Shown here piece after piece: positions 11,507-23,089 of a stretch of DNA of 31,401 bases (positions are counted from its first letter, which is position 1; each line of letters opens with the position of its first letter). Under the pieces are notes generated by a model that saw only the letters and a list, made by a program, of their open reading frames with translations, made no database searches and had not been told where the DNA came from. Source of the DNA: Paraglomus occultum (taxonomy: Eukaryota; Glomeromycota; Glomeromycetes; Paraglomerales; Paraglomeraceae). Made by a program: the position numbers and the translations under genes. The DNA lies in contig CAJVPJ010000267.1 in the NCBI GenBank assembly GCA_910592205.1, positions 1-31,401 on the forward strand. Direction: 5' to 3'.

Positions 11507-14270
11507 CTGCTGTAGCTGTTCCTGTTTCTGATGTTGCTGTTCTTGATGATGTTCTTGTTGCTGATATTCCTGTTGCTGATGTTTCTGCTGCTGTTCCTGT
11601 TGCTGTTGTTTCTGCTGCTCTTCCTGTCGGTGTTGCTGTTGCTGGTGTTGTTGAATTTGTTGGTGTTGGTGTTGTTCTTGTTGTTGCTTTTGTTGTTCTC
11701 GTTTTTCTTGTTGTTCTCGTTGCTGCTGCTGCTGCTCTTGGTGTTCCTGTTGCTTTTGTTGAGCATGCTGTTGCGTTTGCTGTTGAGCACGCTGCGTTTG
11801 CTGCTGATCGATAGAACGTTTCTCTGGTAGTTGGGAGGAGACAGGAGTCGGCTCAGTCTCCATTGGCTCGGGCTCTATTTTTACGTTTTTTATATCATTA
11901 CATGCAATCTTTTGCAATGCATCATTACGTAGCAAGCCTTTGTATTCTTGGTCAGCGACAAGTTGCTGCTGTTGCTGATGCTGATGCTGATGCTGTTGCT
12001 TGCTTTCCTCAGCCGTTAACATTGCAGTTTGCTCGTTAAGGAAGCTTAGACCTTGTTGATGTGGAGAAGATTCAATTACAACATTACCACCATTACCAAC
12101 ATTGATTATCAAGTTTGTACCGTTCGTTGCCGGTGAAGCCGAAGCCGACACTATCGTCGTTGCGGGCTTTAAACATGGATGTTGGCAATGACGTAAATTT
12201 GATATTTTAGTATTGGTTTGAACAAGGTTGCGCGTTGTTTATTAGTGGGTGCAAGGTTATACGTAGAACAGTGCAGGTAAAAACTTGTTAGTATGTAAAT
12301 TCCAATAATAACATCGGATGTAAATGAAACCATACTGCTTTCGTGACAATAAACATGATCTCCAATTCCCTATCAGCACATTTTCCCCCGAAAGTTTAAT
12401 AATGACATACCTGTCCTTGTCCCTGCTGTGCAGTTATAGAAGGTCGCCGATTCGATTCATCTAGATTTACCAAAAACATATTACCAGCTGTCAAACCAGC
12501 CGACGACGCAAAATGCAGGGTGGGCAACCCTGTATGGGTGGAGTCGTTCAATTGCATATGTTGAACACTGATCGTATTATCCATACCAGGTATAGTCATT
12601 ATATGCTCAATTCCCTGTCGTTGCTGCGGTCCTCTAGGATCTGATACTATGGGAGTCGATGCGTTGATCATGGATTGACCCAACATCTCGTTCGGATTAG
12701 GCATTATGACCGCCGTATTTGGTGTAATCGTGTTGTTGTTTTGTGGGTTAGCTGCCTGAATGAGATGGGGATTGCCTTGAATCAGATCTCCAAGCTGTTG
12801 AGGTGTTAGCGTTTCCGGTTGAACGGCTAGAGGGGCATTCACTGGTTGCAAGTCGGCCATTGAAGCAATTTGAGAAGATTCGGTAAAGGATAAAGAATCA
12901 ACAATTTGCTGAGATGAGGGAACTACAGGTTGGATGGGTGCTGACGGAGGTGGCGCATTCGGAGACGTCCCAGCAGAAGTAGTGGTAAAAGATGTAGAAA
13001 GGTCAGATGGTGGAGGTTGAGAAGGATGAATTTCGCGGGCTTCGTCAGTGACTAGTGAAGAACCTAATGGCTGTGTTTGATGTTGCGGTTGAGCTTGAGC
13101 AGGAAGAGATTGAGGAATTTGAGCCTGTGCCTGTGCTGCTTGTACTGCCTGTGCTGCTTGAACTGCCTGTGCTTGAGCCTGCGCTTGAGCTTGAGCTTGA
13201 GCTTGAGCTTGAGCTTGTGCTTGAGCCTGTGCTTGTGCTTGAGCTTGCGCTTGAGCCTGTGCTTGAGCCTGTGCTTGAGCTTGAGCTTGAGCTTGCGCTT
13301 GAGCTTGCACTTGGGCCTGCACTTGGGCCTGCACCTGAGCCTGCACTTGTGCTTGAGCTTGAGCTTCGGCCACTTGTTCGGCTACTTGAGTGAAGTCCGC
13401 GTGTGCCTGTATTACTTGATTCTGGGCCTGCACGAATTCTGCTTTCGCCTGTATTACTTGATGATGTGCCTGTACAATATCGACAGGATGAACTTGCAGC
13501 TGGGACTGAGCCTGCTGAACTAACTGAGCTTGTTGAACTAGTTCGGCTCGGGCAACTTTGTACTTGGCGGCTTCAAATTGATCGCTTGCTCTCACTAGTG
13601 CATCTGTCACCTGCATGATAGCATGTGATTCGTTTTGTATAGGAGACGATTGAGGTTGATTTGCAGTAGCAGCGTTATGTATGGCTTGATGAGACATGTC
13701 TGTTAATTGGTTGTTGTTTGCCATAGCCATGTTCATGTCCATATGTCCATTGGGTTCAGTAAGACGAAAAGGGTCTACTATTAAAGCAACTTGTTCATTA
13801 GTCGTAACTTGTACTGTTTGTGGTGATTGCTGTGCATTCTGAGGAGCTCCGTCTATTAGAATAACCATAGGTTGTTGTGGATCGGCGGGCATGATAGGTT
13901 GTTGATTTTGTTGAGCCGAATTGACGACCAATACGGGCATTGATATAGTAGCGGCCAGGTCAGATGCGCTATTAGATACTTCATTTGCTATTGATGACAT
14001 TTGAACTGTAGGTTGTGTTGAGACTTGAGAAGGATGCGGAAGAGGAGTAGGAGTGGTGCCCATAACGAGAACTTGAGATTGAGAGTCTACCATTAATAGA
14101 GGGGTGTTTTGTAGGTTGTCTAATGAGTTTGGAGGTTGTTGTGAGGGTTGGGCTGAGGATATGTTTACATTGTTAGAAGGGAGATGAGTATTAGTTGCGG
14201 AAGACATAGCAGGAGCCAGAGGAGATAATGAAGAAGGTATTTGTTGGTAGTCGTAATCTGGCGCTTCCAT
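9247..14270 (-). CDS. Large Gln-rich C2H2 zinc-finger transcription factor (GLI/ZIC-type tandem CWCH2)
   Basis: Four exons, 14270-12411, 12166-11005, 10696-10434 and 10158-9247, join in phase to 1398 residues. Exon 1 starts at ATG ([10 protein letters not shown]) and contains an (Ala-Gln)n tract at about residues 301-392. Exon 2 is dominated by poly-Gln and ends in an Arg/Ser-rich stretch. The fingers begin in exon 3 (CRWRNC, His pair EHVGETH) and continue in exon 4: CNWDGC...HLRTH, CDKPGC...HAKTH, CNHKGC...HEKTH. The first two fingers have Trp two residues after the first Cys, the tandem CWCH2 signature of GLI, GLIS, ZIC, PacC and Zap1; [20 protein letters not shown] resembles GLI/GLIS finger 2. 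Pro/Gln/His-rich sequence follows to the stop. It is presumably a nuclear DNA-binding regulator; the target is unknown. A splice-acceptor-like tctgcag at 14284-14290 suggests a 5' UTR intron. Confidence 0.85.
9340..9475. repeat. CAG/CAT-rich triplet tract encoding Gln/His runs
   Basis: Near-uninterrupted CAG, CAA and CAT codons on the minus strand in the last exon of the zinc-finger gene. Long open frames on the plus strand here (poly-Val/Ala and poly-Leu/Met) are shadows of this repeat. Confidence 0.9.
11380..11815. repeat. Poly-glutamine codon tract
   Basis: Mixed CAG/CAA codons on the minus strand in exon 2 of the zinc-finger gene. An almost pure Gln run lies around 11430-11515, and Gln/Glu/His/Lys-rich sequence around it. 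Mixed codon use should make it more stable than a pure CAG tract. Confidence 0.9.
13095..13370. repeat. Hexanucleotide minisatellite encoding (Ala-Gln)n
   Basis: About 45 GCN-CAR dicodons on the minus strand in exon 1 of the zinc-finger gene, seen on the plus strand as gcttga/gcttgc/gcctgt hexamers. Val replaces Ala at intervals. Expected to form a helical or low-complexity segment. Confidence 0.9.
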
Positions 14271-14875
14271 TTAATATTTTGGGCTGCAGAAAAGATGGAG
14301 CTTGTAATAGAGTATATATAGATGGTGATAAAAATTTCATATGAATCAAACAAAATTTAATAAAAAACTAAAATATTTTACAGTAAAAATAGTTGAGATC
14401 TGTTAAGGACAATGCTTAGGCAAATAGTGTGTATAGCTTTTTTGAGGGACTTGATTGATTCCTGCCCCTTTGTGTGACCTTCCGCTTAAGAGGCGGCTGA
14501 TAGTGTTAAAAACTTATTAAATAAAATATATAACCTAGCATACGCCGAAACTATTATCCGATTAACAGTTAATATAATTCCTGAAAGTTCCATAACGCTA
14601 AATAAAGTAATATAGGTAACAAATAGAAAATATATTAATTAATATTTGTCATTCTCTTTGTCGTTAGACTCGCTGCTGACGGAGAAACTTGAGAAAAACA
14701 GTAAGCACTAATATTAATACGTATAGCAAATACGCCCAGTTTTTCGCGTCCACATTACTTAACTACTACTGATATATTGCTATCATTCTTATGACCCATA
14801 TTTTTAATTCGTATTATTGCTGCCTATATATTTTACTGCTTGCTGTACAAAAAAGTTCGCCACACTATCACGAAT

Positions 14876-14906
14876 TCACGTGATAATATACCAATCAATC
14901 ACGTGA
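14876..14906. promoter_or_regulatory. Paired TCACGTGA E-boxes flanking a CCAAT box
   Basis: Perfect TCACGTGA palindromes occur at 14876-14883 and 14899-14906, 23 bp apart (about two helix turns), with CCAAT at 14891-14895 between them. TCACGTG is the recognition core of Cbf1/USF-type bHLH factors, and CCAAT that of the HAP/NF-Y complex. The cluster lies about 600 bp upstream of the zinc-finger ATG and 120 bp upstream of the small plus-strand frame at 15026, so it could serve either or both. Confidence 0.45.
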
Positions 14907-15025
14907 TACCATATAATATTCTGTTCTCAGTGTTTATTATTTCGGGACGGGAGAGCGAAACAGTAATAGTAATATATATCTGAGAACGCGCTGTATCTGC
15001 AAGTATCAAAGATAACAGGTCAATA

Positions 15026-15259
15026 ATGGGAGATAAGCATGCAGTGGTTGTGGATGTCTGCGCTCCCTCTCCCTTAATGCGGTGGTTGTGGAAAAGGAGA
15101 CATGTAGATTTCTTTGATGCGCAAACTTTGTATTATTTATATAATCCAGATAGATTACTGTGTTTATTAAGCTTAGGATTGATTAGTCTATATCAGTGGT
15201 TATGTTCCGCGCTCGCCTTTCCACATTATGTTAGTAAACACAGTCGCCTGTTCAACTGA
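15026..15259 (+). CDS. Possible small protein, unrecognised (77 aa)
   Basis: A 77-codon ATG frame opening 120 bp downstream of the paired E-box cluster. Residues 1-30 are mixed with a basic patch (LWKRRH), and residues about 38-68 are hydrophobic (LLCLLSLGLISLYQWLC), so it could be a single-span membrane peptide. No homology is recognised. The frame could equally be chance in AT-rich DNA or part of a leader. It is listed only because of its promoter-like upstream context. Confidence 0.2.
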   Translation: MGDKHAVVVDVCAPSPLMRWLWKRRHVDFFDAQTLYYLYNPDRLLCLLSLGLISLYQWLCSALAFPHYVSKHSRLFN

Positions 15260-18200
15260 TTGGACAGTAAAACGGAAAGGATGAAAAAGGAATAAAAGAA
15301 TACAAGAACGAATTACCATAAAGTAAATAATGTGTGTATATATATTGAAGTAGCTTATTAAATACTTGTTTGTTTATCGTAGTCGAAGTTAATAAATACA
15401 TAATGAGGAATTAATAAGGCTTATTAGACATCCGGGTAAGCATTCAATTATTATTATCATTACAAATATTAAACTACATCGAATTTGACCAATTAATAAT
15501 CGCAGTATAAAAACTACATTAGTTCAAATCCAAGATTGCTGTTAATTTATTTATCCATCCCAAGATCAACCAACTTTGGTTTATCAGTGGGCGTACAACA
15601 GAGAAAGAGATGACTGGGGGGGAATAGCAGGCTATTATATACGAATAATATGTGTTTATGTTTGTTATGTCAGCAAGTGTGGGAGTTGATGTAGTCATGC
15701 GAAACACATGACAATTGGTAAATGTGGGAAGCAGAAAAGGACATATATGAGATTGATGAGCGAAGAAAATGTTGTTTGTGTGTGTACATATGCAGCGGTT
15801 GGTTGGCTGAGCACATTGACAAAGACACAAGACACGCTATTTAATTCGTCGTAGGATAAACTTTTTTGATCGGAACAGGGAGTTACTTGTGATGAGCATT
15901 AGGTAACGTAACCATATTTAAACATGGAAACAGAAAAAAAGAAATTCAAATCAATAAACAAATAAAGAACGATTGAACATAACAAAAATATGTAGTATCG
16001 ACCCATACAAATGAAAATAAGTCACTACCACGTCAACACAGTATATGCTAGACTAATATCGTATACAAACAATGGGGGATTTTACTTCATTTATCTACGG
16101 CATAATCAACTCTTTATCCGCGAATCAGTATTTGCCATTTACGTTTCACGGGATAATCGCGTGTCACAATTTCGTCCCCACCCTGGGTTTTCAACTCGAA
16201 CAAATATTTCTCTAGCTATGATCATCATTATGAAATCATCCCTGTAATCCAAACTAGGCAGAGACGAACTAGCAACACAGAATCACAGAGTAAATTCGAG
16301 TTGACGACATGGGGATTGCCCAGTAATGAATGGCAGACAAAATATTTCAACAGTCAATAAGCCGTCGACCATGTTGTGACTCAAAGCTGATCATCATTAG
16401 CATGCATCCTGTATTTCGATTATGCATAGTCTCTTATTGGTTGATCGACGCACACATTTTGCTCACTTCAACTGTCTGGTATATGCTTCGATATCTGATA
16501 AAATTCAATTCATAAGTGTTGCACAGATATGATACTTCCCCCCTTTGTGCTACTGACATCATTTGAACATAGTGTATTCAAAATTTTTTTTTAATATAAC
16601 GTGGGTACACAATTGCCGAAAAAACGCTGTTTTGGGTTCGAGTACAAATATGGAATTTTCTGTTTGCATATGTACGTACGATTCAGAAGTTGAAATCCAA
16701 ACATGCACGTCTATCAACTCTTGAATGCTCGTCGAATCATCGCAACTTTCCTTGCTAATAAACACCTCTGGTCAGTTAGGGCCTGTTCCCGTACTCGATA
16801 CTAAAACAAATCTATATCAAAAGCAGACTCTTCGAGTGATACAACATCAGCTAACAATCAGCAGCGCTTTCTTTGTGTTACACTTGTCGTAAACAAACAA
16901 ATCGACATCGTTCAGAGTGCCAACAAAGAATCTTGAACTGGTCTTATACACAGAGTCTGTATGCAACAAACAGATCGGTTAGAAAAGATACAACGAGCAT
17001 ATGATTACATAAAACCCATATTTATCTTTTTGCGCGATAAAGTAACAATACGAACGACATACCATAGTATGACGACAACTAATTTGTATTTCTCGTGTAA
17101 CAATCATTTATGACGTATCAAAATATGCAATGATAATTAATCAATTATATAGATGCAGTTGCCGACAAATTAGAAAAATAGAACGACACACCGCATGCGT
17201 AGACAATACTAACGAAAATGAAAATAACGATTGACAAGTTTTTGTGTAATAATCGACTTACCCTAGTTATAGGCTGAACGGCAAACACGCGATACTTACA
17301 TTTATTTGTCCCTCCCGTAATAACTTTATCGAGCCTTTATTACGACTAAGCCACAACTGTCGACATTGCATACAATTGTAATGATATGTGGATGCCCTAC
17401 ACCCTAATGACAATATAGTAAGCGTTAACCAAAAATAGATATTGTTGTCGATAATCTATATAACTGCATACCCGCCACCATCATTAAAAGATAACACACA
17501 TTTTTTTTTCAAACTCTATTTACAATAGATTCATTGTGTCTAATTATATTATGTCCAACTCTGCGACGTACTTACCGCGCCGAACTAATTAATTATTTCT
17601 ACAACACTTTAAGACGTATATTATAATTTAAACTGGATGTTGGGTTCTTTTTTTTTTTTCCCTGTATGACATTAACGGCACCTGTTTACCTAGACGTAAA
17701 TTTATACAGCAAATAGCATCTTTGCATTATCTCGACTGCCGTAGTAATTGGTCATATGCAATGCCCGTTTTTCTGCAAAAAAAGTCATACAGGTATATTA
17801 AATACAATGGTCACAATTCAAAAGTCCAAGTATAAAATATAGTTAGCATGTAGGGGAGAAAGCGAAGACAGCCATAAGCGCAATTTTATTAAAGTTACGC
17901 GACGCGTGGTAGGACATGTATAAGAAGCAGAGAAATCTACAATATATTACTAATTAATTTACAATTATTATTATTATTATTAATGGAACGAACAATTACT
18001 CTGCCGTAAGTATTCTTTGCTGGCAAAGGTTTTAATTTTAATCATAATGACTATACAGGATTTACTAATTATAAAGTTAAATTATGCTATCAGGCTATTG
18101 AAAGGGAAATTATCGATCCGTTCCCTCGCTTCCCGTTTCTTGTTTTTAAAATACACAACACGATTTTGTGTCGATAGATTATATTATTGGTGCAAGGTTC

Positions 18201-19974
18201 TAGTTGTACTGATCGAACTTCCGTTCCATTGCATACGCCTATTAAATATCAGCTGACTCGTTTTTGGGGAAAAATATAAACTCACGAGACACGCAATTTC
18301 CAGGTTTAGTATTTTTGTCGACGCTAAAAGATTTATTAGGTTAACCATTGTAAACACATGATTGAAACACGACTATCGGAAAAACTTTTTACAGTACAGT
18401 AATATATGTCATTAATATATACATATTAAACTTGTAATAGTTTTTATCATATGGCAAATACTCGTTCTTGCTACCAGCTTGTACCGCATCTTATTATAAG
18501 AGTAAAATCAAAAGTCATAATTTCGCGTTGTTGACTGTTTCACTATGTTAATTCGAATTAGTGAATTTTCTTTGTAATATGCTCGCTTCCTTACTTACTT
18601 TAAAACCTTAATTATTTTGCGTATTGTTAAAGGCTCTTGTAGATAGCGGCCATTGGTTACAGCCATGGCGCATGTTATCTGTAAACTTTTTCTATGGAAG
18701 GACAAAGAACTAATTAATACGGTATAGCCCGATAATATAAATATTTTCAATATTTGAGTATATACCTGGTTACCGAATATACAATCGCGTTTAAAATACA
18801 TTGTTAATATATAGTAACAGTTTATTAATAATTACTCCGTAACAAGTTTGTACACAGAACAGGTGCCGAATTTTACTGTTTAGCCCACTTGAAACTTATA
18901 TGCATATAAGCAAAAAGGAAAGATAAAAAGTTTTTGTATTACCGAAGAATAATACCGAGATATTAATCATTGATAAGAGCGTTATCGTTTACTGAAAGCA
19001 GCCAGGAGGGAGGGGGGGAGAAAAGCCAAACGACACAACACAATGAACACAAAGCAGCAATCACTACAGGATAGCGGCATGGCATAGTCATACATCAACA
19101 TACAGATGGCGCACAGTAAATGCTATTCGCCAGTTATTTACTAACGTTGGCATATGGATAGTATGTATACTCGGGTCATATACGTTATTATTATACGCAA
19201 GTCATAGACTAATGTATAGCTTCGGATAATGAATTTTTGCAGTCATTACACTCGATTGTAGTAAATGGCTAATCGGTTTCATGTTTACCTAACAGATATT
19301 TCCTTATTTTTTTATTTGTATATTATTAGGTTGACCCAATTTCTAATAACAAATGCTCACTTTATTTTAGCAATGATATCAAGCATCGTTCGAAACCTTG
19401 AAGTAAACGCTTTTCTTTGACCAACAGTGACATGCTCTATAATAACGTAAATTTAATTGGACAATCCATAGGCAAATATATCATTGGTTATGTACAATTT
19501 ACATAATAAGGAATGATGAACAGGTATATTACGTATATTTCTATGTGGGCAACCTAAAAGAATTCGTTACGGATAAATAATATGTAGGGTAGACGAGATG
19601 CTCAACAAAACAAAATAAAAACCTTGGTCACATTTCTTCACAACATATTCATAGAACGTGATCCTACATGACATTCAATCCTTTGGTTTAATCACGATCT
19701 TTGTTCTATTTTTATTGTCTTGCTTCTAGGAATATGTGCATGCTTCGATGATGTCATGTGCGTGCTACTAATTCAATGTCATTCCACTGAAGGGATGCTG
19801 ACGATGCGAACGAAAACAGACAAACACATGAACGAAAATGGGGGCAAATGACCACACGCTATCATTTACATCATTTACATACTTTTTCAATGTTTTAATA
19901 ATACCTATATCTTTACATTTAATTATTACATGCCTATACTCGATCAATTTCATTTCCCAATTCTATCTCAACTC

Positions 19975-22900
19975 CTAAAATATCTCACTAACTCTCATTT
20001 CAACACCATTTATCTTGTTATCCGTGCTCGCGCCGTTGGGTTTAATACTGGATTCTGGTTCATCTTGTCTGTGTCCACCATTTGTATTAAATGATGATCT
20101 AGAAGATTGTCTAGACGGTTGTGCAGGCGGTTGCCCAGATGGTTGTTCAGATGGTTGTTCAGATTGTTGTTCGGACGGTTGTTCAGACGGTGGTGCAGAC
20201 GGCTGCCCGGACGATTGTTCGGACGATTTCCCAGAAGATTTTGCAGACAAGTGTCCTGATGATGACCGTCGCTCTGGATTTTTGGTAGTACGTCGCTTCC
20301 GAGCATCTCCGACGAGAGTCTCCCATCGCGCACGATATTTTGCCATTTTTGCTGCCTGGATATTTTACAAATAGCAGTTCGAAAAGAGGCACAAGTGAAT
20401 AACGAATTGATCTATCAAAGCTATGAGGTTGTTGTCGGTACAATAGATGAATCTTCACGTTGTCATACCTGCTGTTCGTTTTCAGCTTTGACGGATCGTA
20501 ACTCATCCTCAAGTTCTTTTATTCGTCCTTGTAGAAACACCGTCGTTGAAACTACAAACCAATTTTAATCAAACGAAAAAATGTTGGGATTTTAATATGA
20601 CGAAAAGATCATTTGTTGGCTAGATTGTAATGGTCAAAGGCGGTCTCGAAGTATTTAGAAGTGATCTAAGGAAGTCTACAAAGAATGCAAAAATTTAAAG
20701 GCATTTGTTTGTAGCCGTCGACAACCAGCTCCCATGAAAATTTCATGACACGTATTCTATTTACTCGATTCCAATGTGCTTATTGACAGTCAAAATCTGT
20801 TCAAAATTCCGATGCAAGCAAGATGTAACCAGTGCGTTCTCACAATCATATATCATCAACAAATATTCGCAACTTGCTAACAGCAGATTTCCATACGACG
20901 TTAATAGCAACTTCTCCCATCTGTAATTCAAGCCTCTTTTCTTAATAATGCAACCATTTGCAGAGTTGCCGAGTAAACAAGATGGTAGAACAGTTTTGGT
21001 GCCCCAGACGTACATACAGGCTTGTAAAGAAGTTAGTGAAGGCTGGAATTTCCGGCAAGTCTTCCAAATCGGAAATGACAATTGTCGTAAGTGTGTAAAG
21101 AGAGAACAAGGACGGTTGGGATAGCAAAATCCATGATATAAAAATTATGTGTACGTCATTGCAGTAATCATGCCCAGGATAAAAGGAGGCCGCCTCTGCC
21201 ACTCTCACCAGTTATCGGAGCAGTCTGTTTTCTCTGTAACTTACCTGTTGAGTTTTCGGGAGACGTTTTCGGGGACGTTTTTGGAGACGTTTTTGATGCG
21301 CCTGAACCCGAACCCCGTAGTATTTCTTGAGACGCCTTGATGCGCTTGGCCTAGATGGTAAAACATTGTTAGTAAATAATCCTAACGCGCGAAATTAGGA
21401 AAAATAAAGAAATGTTTGTAAACCTGCTTTTGCATATCATTCTTGAATTGAAGAATGCTTGATTTCAACATATTATTCTCTTGCGCCGCCTGGAGATAAT
21501 AGATACTCGTATAAAAATGGATCATTATGACGTAACGCTCGCTCGCTTTTATAATAAAATTTCCGCTTACCTTTTCGTAAGCACTCATTCTTTTTGACAT
21601 GTTATCAATTATAGTTTTCAATTGCTTATTCTCGATTGCATATTCTTCTATTGTCTTTGCATAACCTATTTTACTAAATACATTCGTTTATATAGTCAAT
21701 ACCTACTAATTGTTGACATGGATAGCTGTTACAATTATTTCTTATGCAAATTGCACTATTATTTATAGCTAATTTTTGTCATTACTACTACCGGAATAGG
21801 CAAACCTTGTATTCGACGAAGTCGACTGATGACTATTATGACGGCCTGGCTTCTGTTCTTTGGGTATTATGTAAAATGACTCCAACATTTGCGATGTAAG
21901 CTCATCTGTTTGACTATCGTCTACAATTTGAACAAGTAAAAAGTGAATACACCTTTTTGAAAACACAACAACGAGCCAATGACATCACCATTACTTACCA
22001 CCGGTGCTCGTATTATCACTTCTCTTATCAACTCTACCCTTGCCAACTCTCCTGCCATCGCCATTTCTTCCTATTGCTCCGTCCGCGTTCAGACCATCAA
22101 TACTCTCGTTACTCGTCAATGGTGCAGTAGCAAACGCAACAGGGTTTGACACTTTCTGCACTAACGTCTCTACAATCTCCCAAAACTTATTGAACGGATC
22201 TGCATCATCCTCATCTGTATTATCATTGCCAGGACGTAAAACCATGTAGCTTTCATCAATCTTGTCGGAAATGGTACTGCTCTCCAGAGACGTCAGCGGT
22301 TGTCGAGGTAGTGAGAAATCTGTCTGACTGAAATTGACGTGATGCTTGTTATTTGAAGACTTGCGATTATCATGACCAGGAAATGTGCCAGTAGCATGCT
22401 TGGAAGTAGATTGACCAGCGCCGGGGCGGGGAGGGTTTGAAGATGGATGGCCACGCTTTGTAAGACGAGAGGGTGGAGCGGTGCGTGAGGACTGAGTGTT
22501 TGACGGTGTAGCAAAGTCGGTATATGATCGGGAAGAGGATGAGGCATAAGATTGTAGACGACGCCCCAAGTCTTTCCCCTGCCTTGTATGATTGGCGTAT
22601 AAAAGTTTCAGTGTTCTCACTGCCTTCGAAAGTGAAAAGAAGGAAAACTCGATCAGTAACGTTGACAGGGTAAATAAATACATGTCATTGATAAAACAAG
22701 AGGACAAGATATCAATTTGTCTGTATACTAGCAGTCGTAGATAAATATTTACCCCTTGATCAGATGTACAGTCTATGGCTTCTAAGAATTTTTCTGTGTA
22801 AAAGAAGAATCGGAAGTGTGTGTGAGCAAATTCCAATAGACGCAGCATTATACTTGAACGACATCTTGAAAGACAACATACCAGCAGCACGATAATGTGC

Positions 22901-23089
22901 TTCCATGGCGTTCTGCCACTGTTCCCTCTCTTCTGCCTCCTCCGCGTCGTTTGCATATCTATGTGCCTGTATAATGAAACAAGTTGAGAGGGGAAATCCG
23001 AATACATATTTGTGCAAAAGGCACGCATATTTTTAAAGGCAGATTGATTCGATTTGATAACTTACGGCAATTAGCGGTGTGTCTTCCAT
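19975..23089 (-). CDS. MIT-domain coiled-coil protein, Atg38/NRBF2-like, ten exons
   Basis: Exons: 23089-23066, 22966-22882, 22793-22753, 22623-21999, 21920-21792, 21665-21571, 21489-21424, 21350-21245, 20551-20469, 20355-19975. All phases agree, giving 544 residues. Residues 8-78 form a three-helix MIT-type domain (AHRYANDAEEAEEREQWQNA, then a short linker and a Leu-rich third helix). A disordered Ser/Pro stretch follows, then DESYMVL (173-179), PFNKFWEIVETLV, NPVAFATAPL and LESFYIIP (271-278). A coiled coil spans about 305-370 (ENKQLKTIIDNMSKRM), followed by KTSP repeats, a second coiled stretch (KELEDELRSVKAENEQQ), and a Ser/Gln/Pro tail. MIT plus coiled coil plus Atg8-binding-like motifs match the Atg38/NRBF2 autophagy subunits of the Vps34 complex. 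Yeast Atg38 is much shorter, so another MIT protein is possible. The intron 20552-21244 is unusually long. Confidence 0.75.
20080..20280. repeat. Degenerate repeat encoding PSEQ/PSGQ units
   Basis: Imperfect 12-24-bp units (plus strand: ggttgttcaga variants) in the last exon of the MIT-domain gene encode about a dozen tetrapeptides of the form P-S-(E/G/A)-Q. The tail is acidic to polar and probably disordered. Confidence 0.75.

Larger units (their letters stand above)
14271..19974. other. Long AT-rich region without a clear gene
   Basis: About 5.7 kb lie between the starts of the zinc-finger gene and the end of the MIT-protein gene. No chain of in-phase exons with recognisable motifs was found on either strand. 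Open frames are short and composition-driven. The first 700 bp probably hold the zinc-finger gene's 5' UTR intron and promoter. A 10-bp inverted pair (cctgtatgac 17661-17670, gtcatacagg 17784-17793) and several homopolymer runs are the only other features noted. Regulatory DNA or unannotated non-coding RNA are possible. Confidence 0.4.

Noticed and set aside
10883-12151. Stand-alone 422-aa Gln-rich protein
   Set aside because: It opens at GTG and reads through a gtaagt donor at 11004; it is exon 2 of the larger gene.
17661-17793. 10-bp inverted pair cctgtatgac/gtcatacagg
   Set aside because: Similarity stops at 10 bp, with 113 bp between; chance is plausible in AT-rich DNA.
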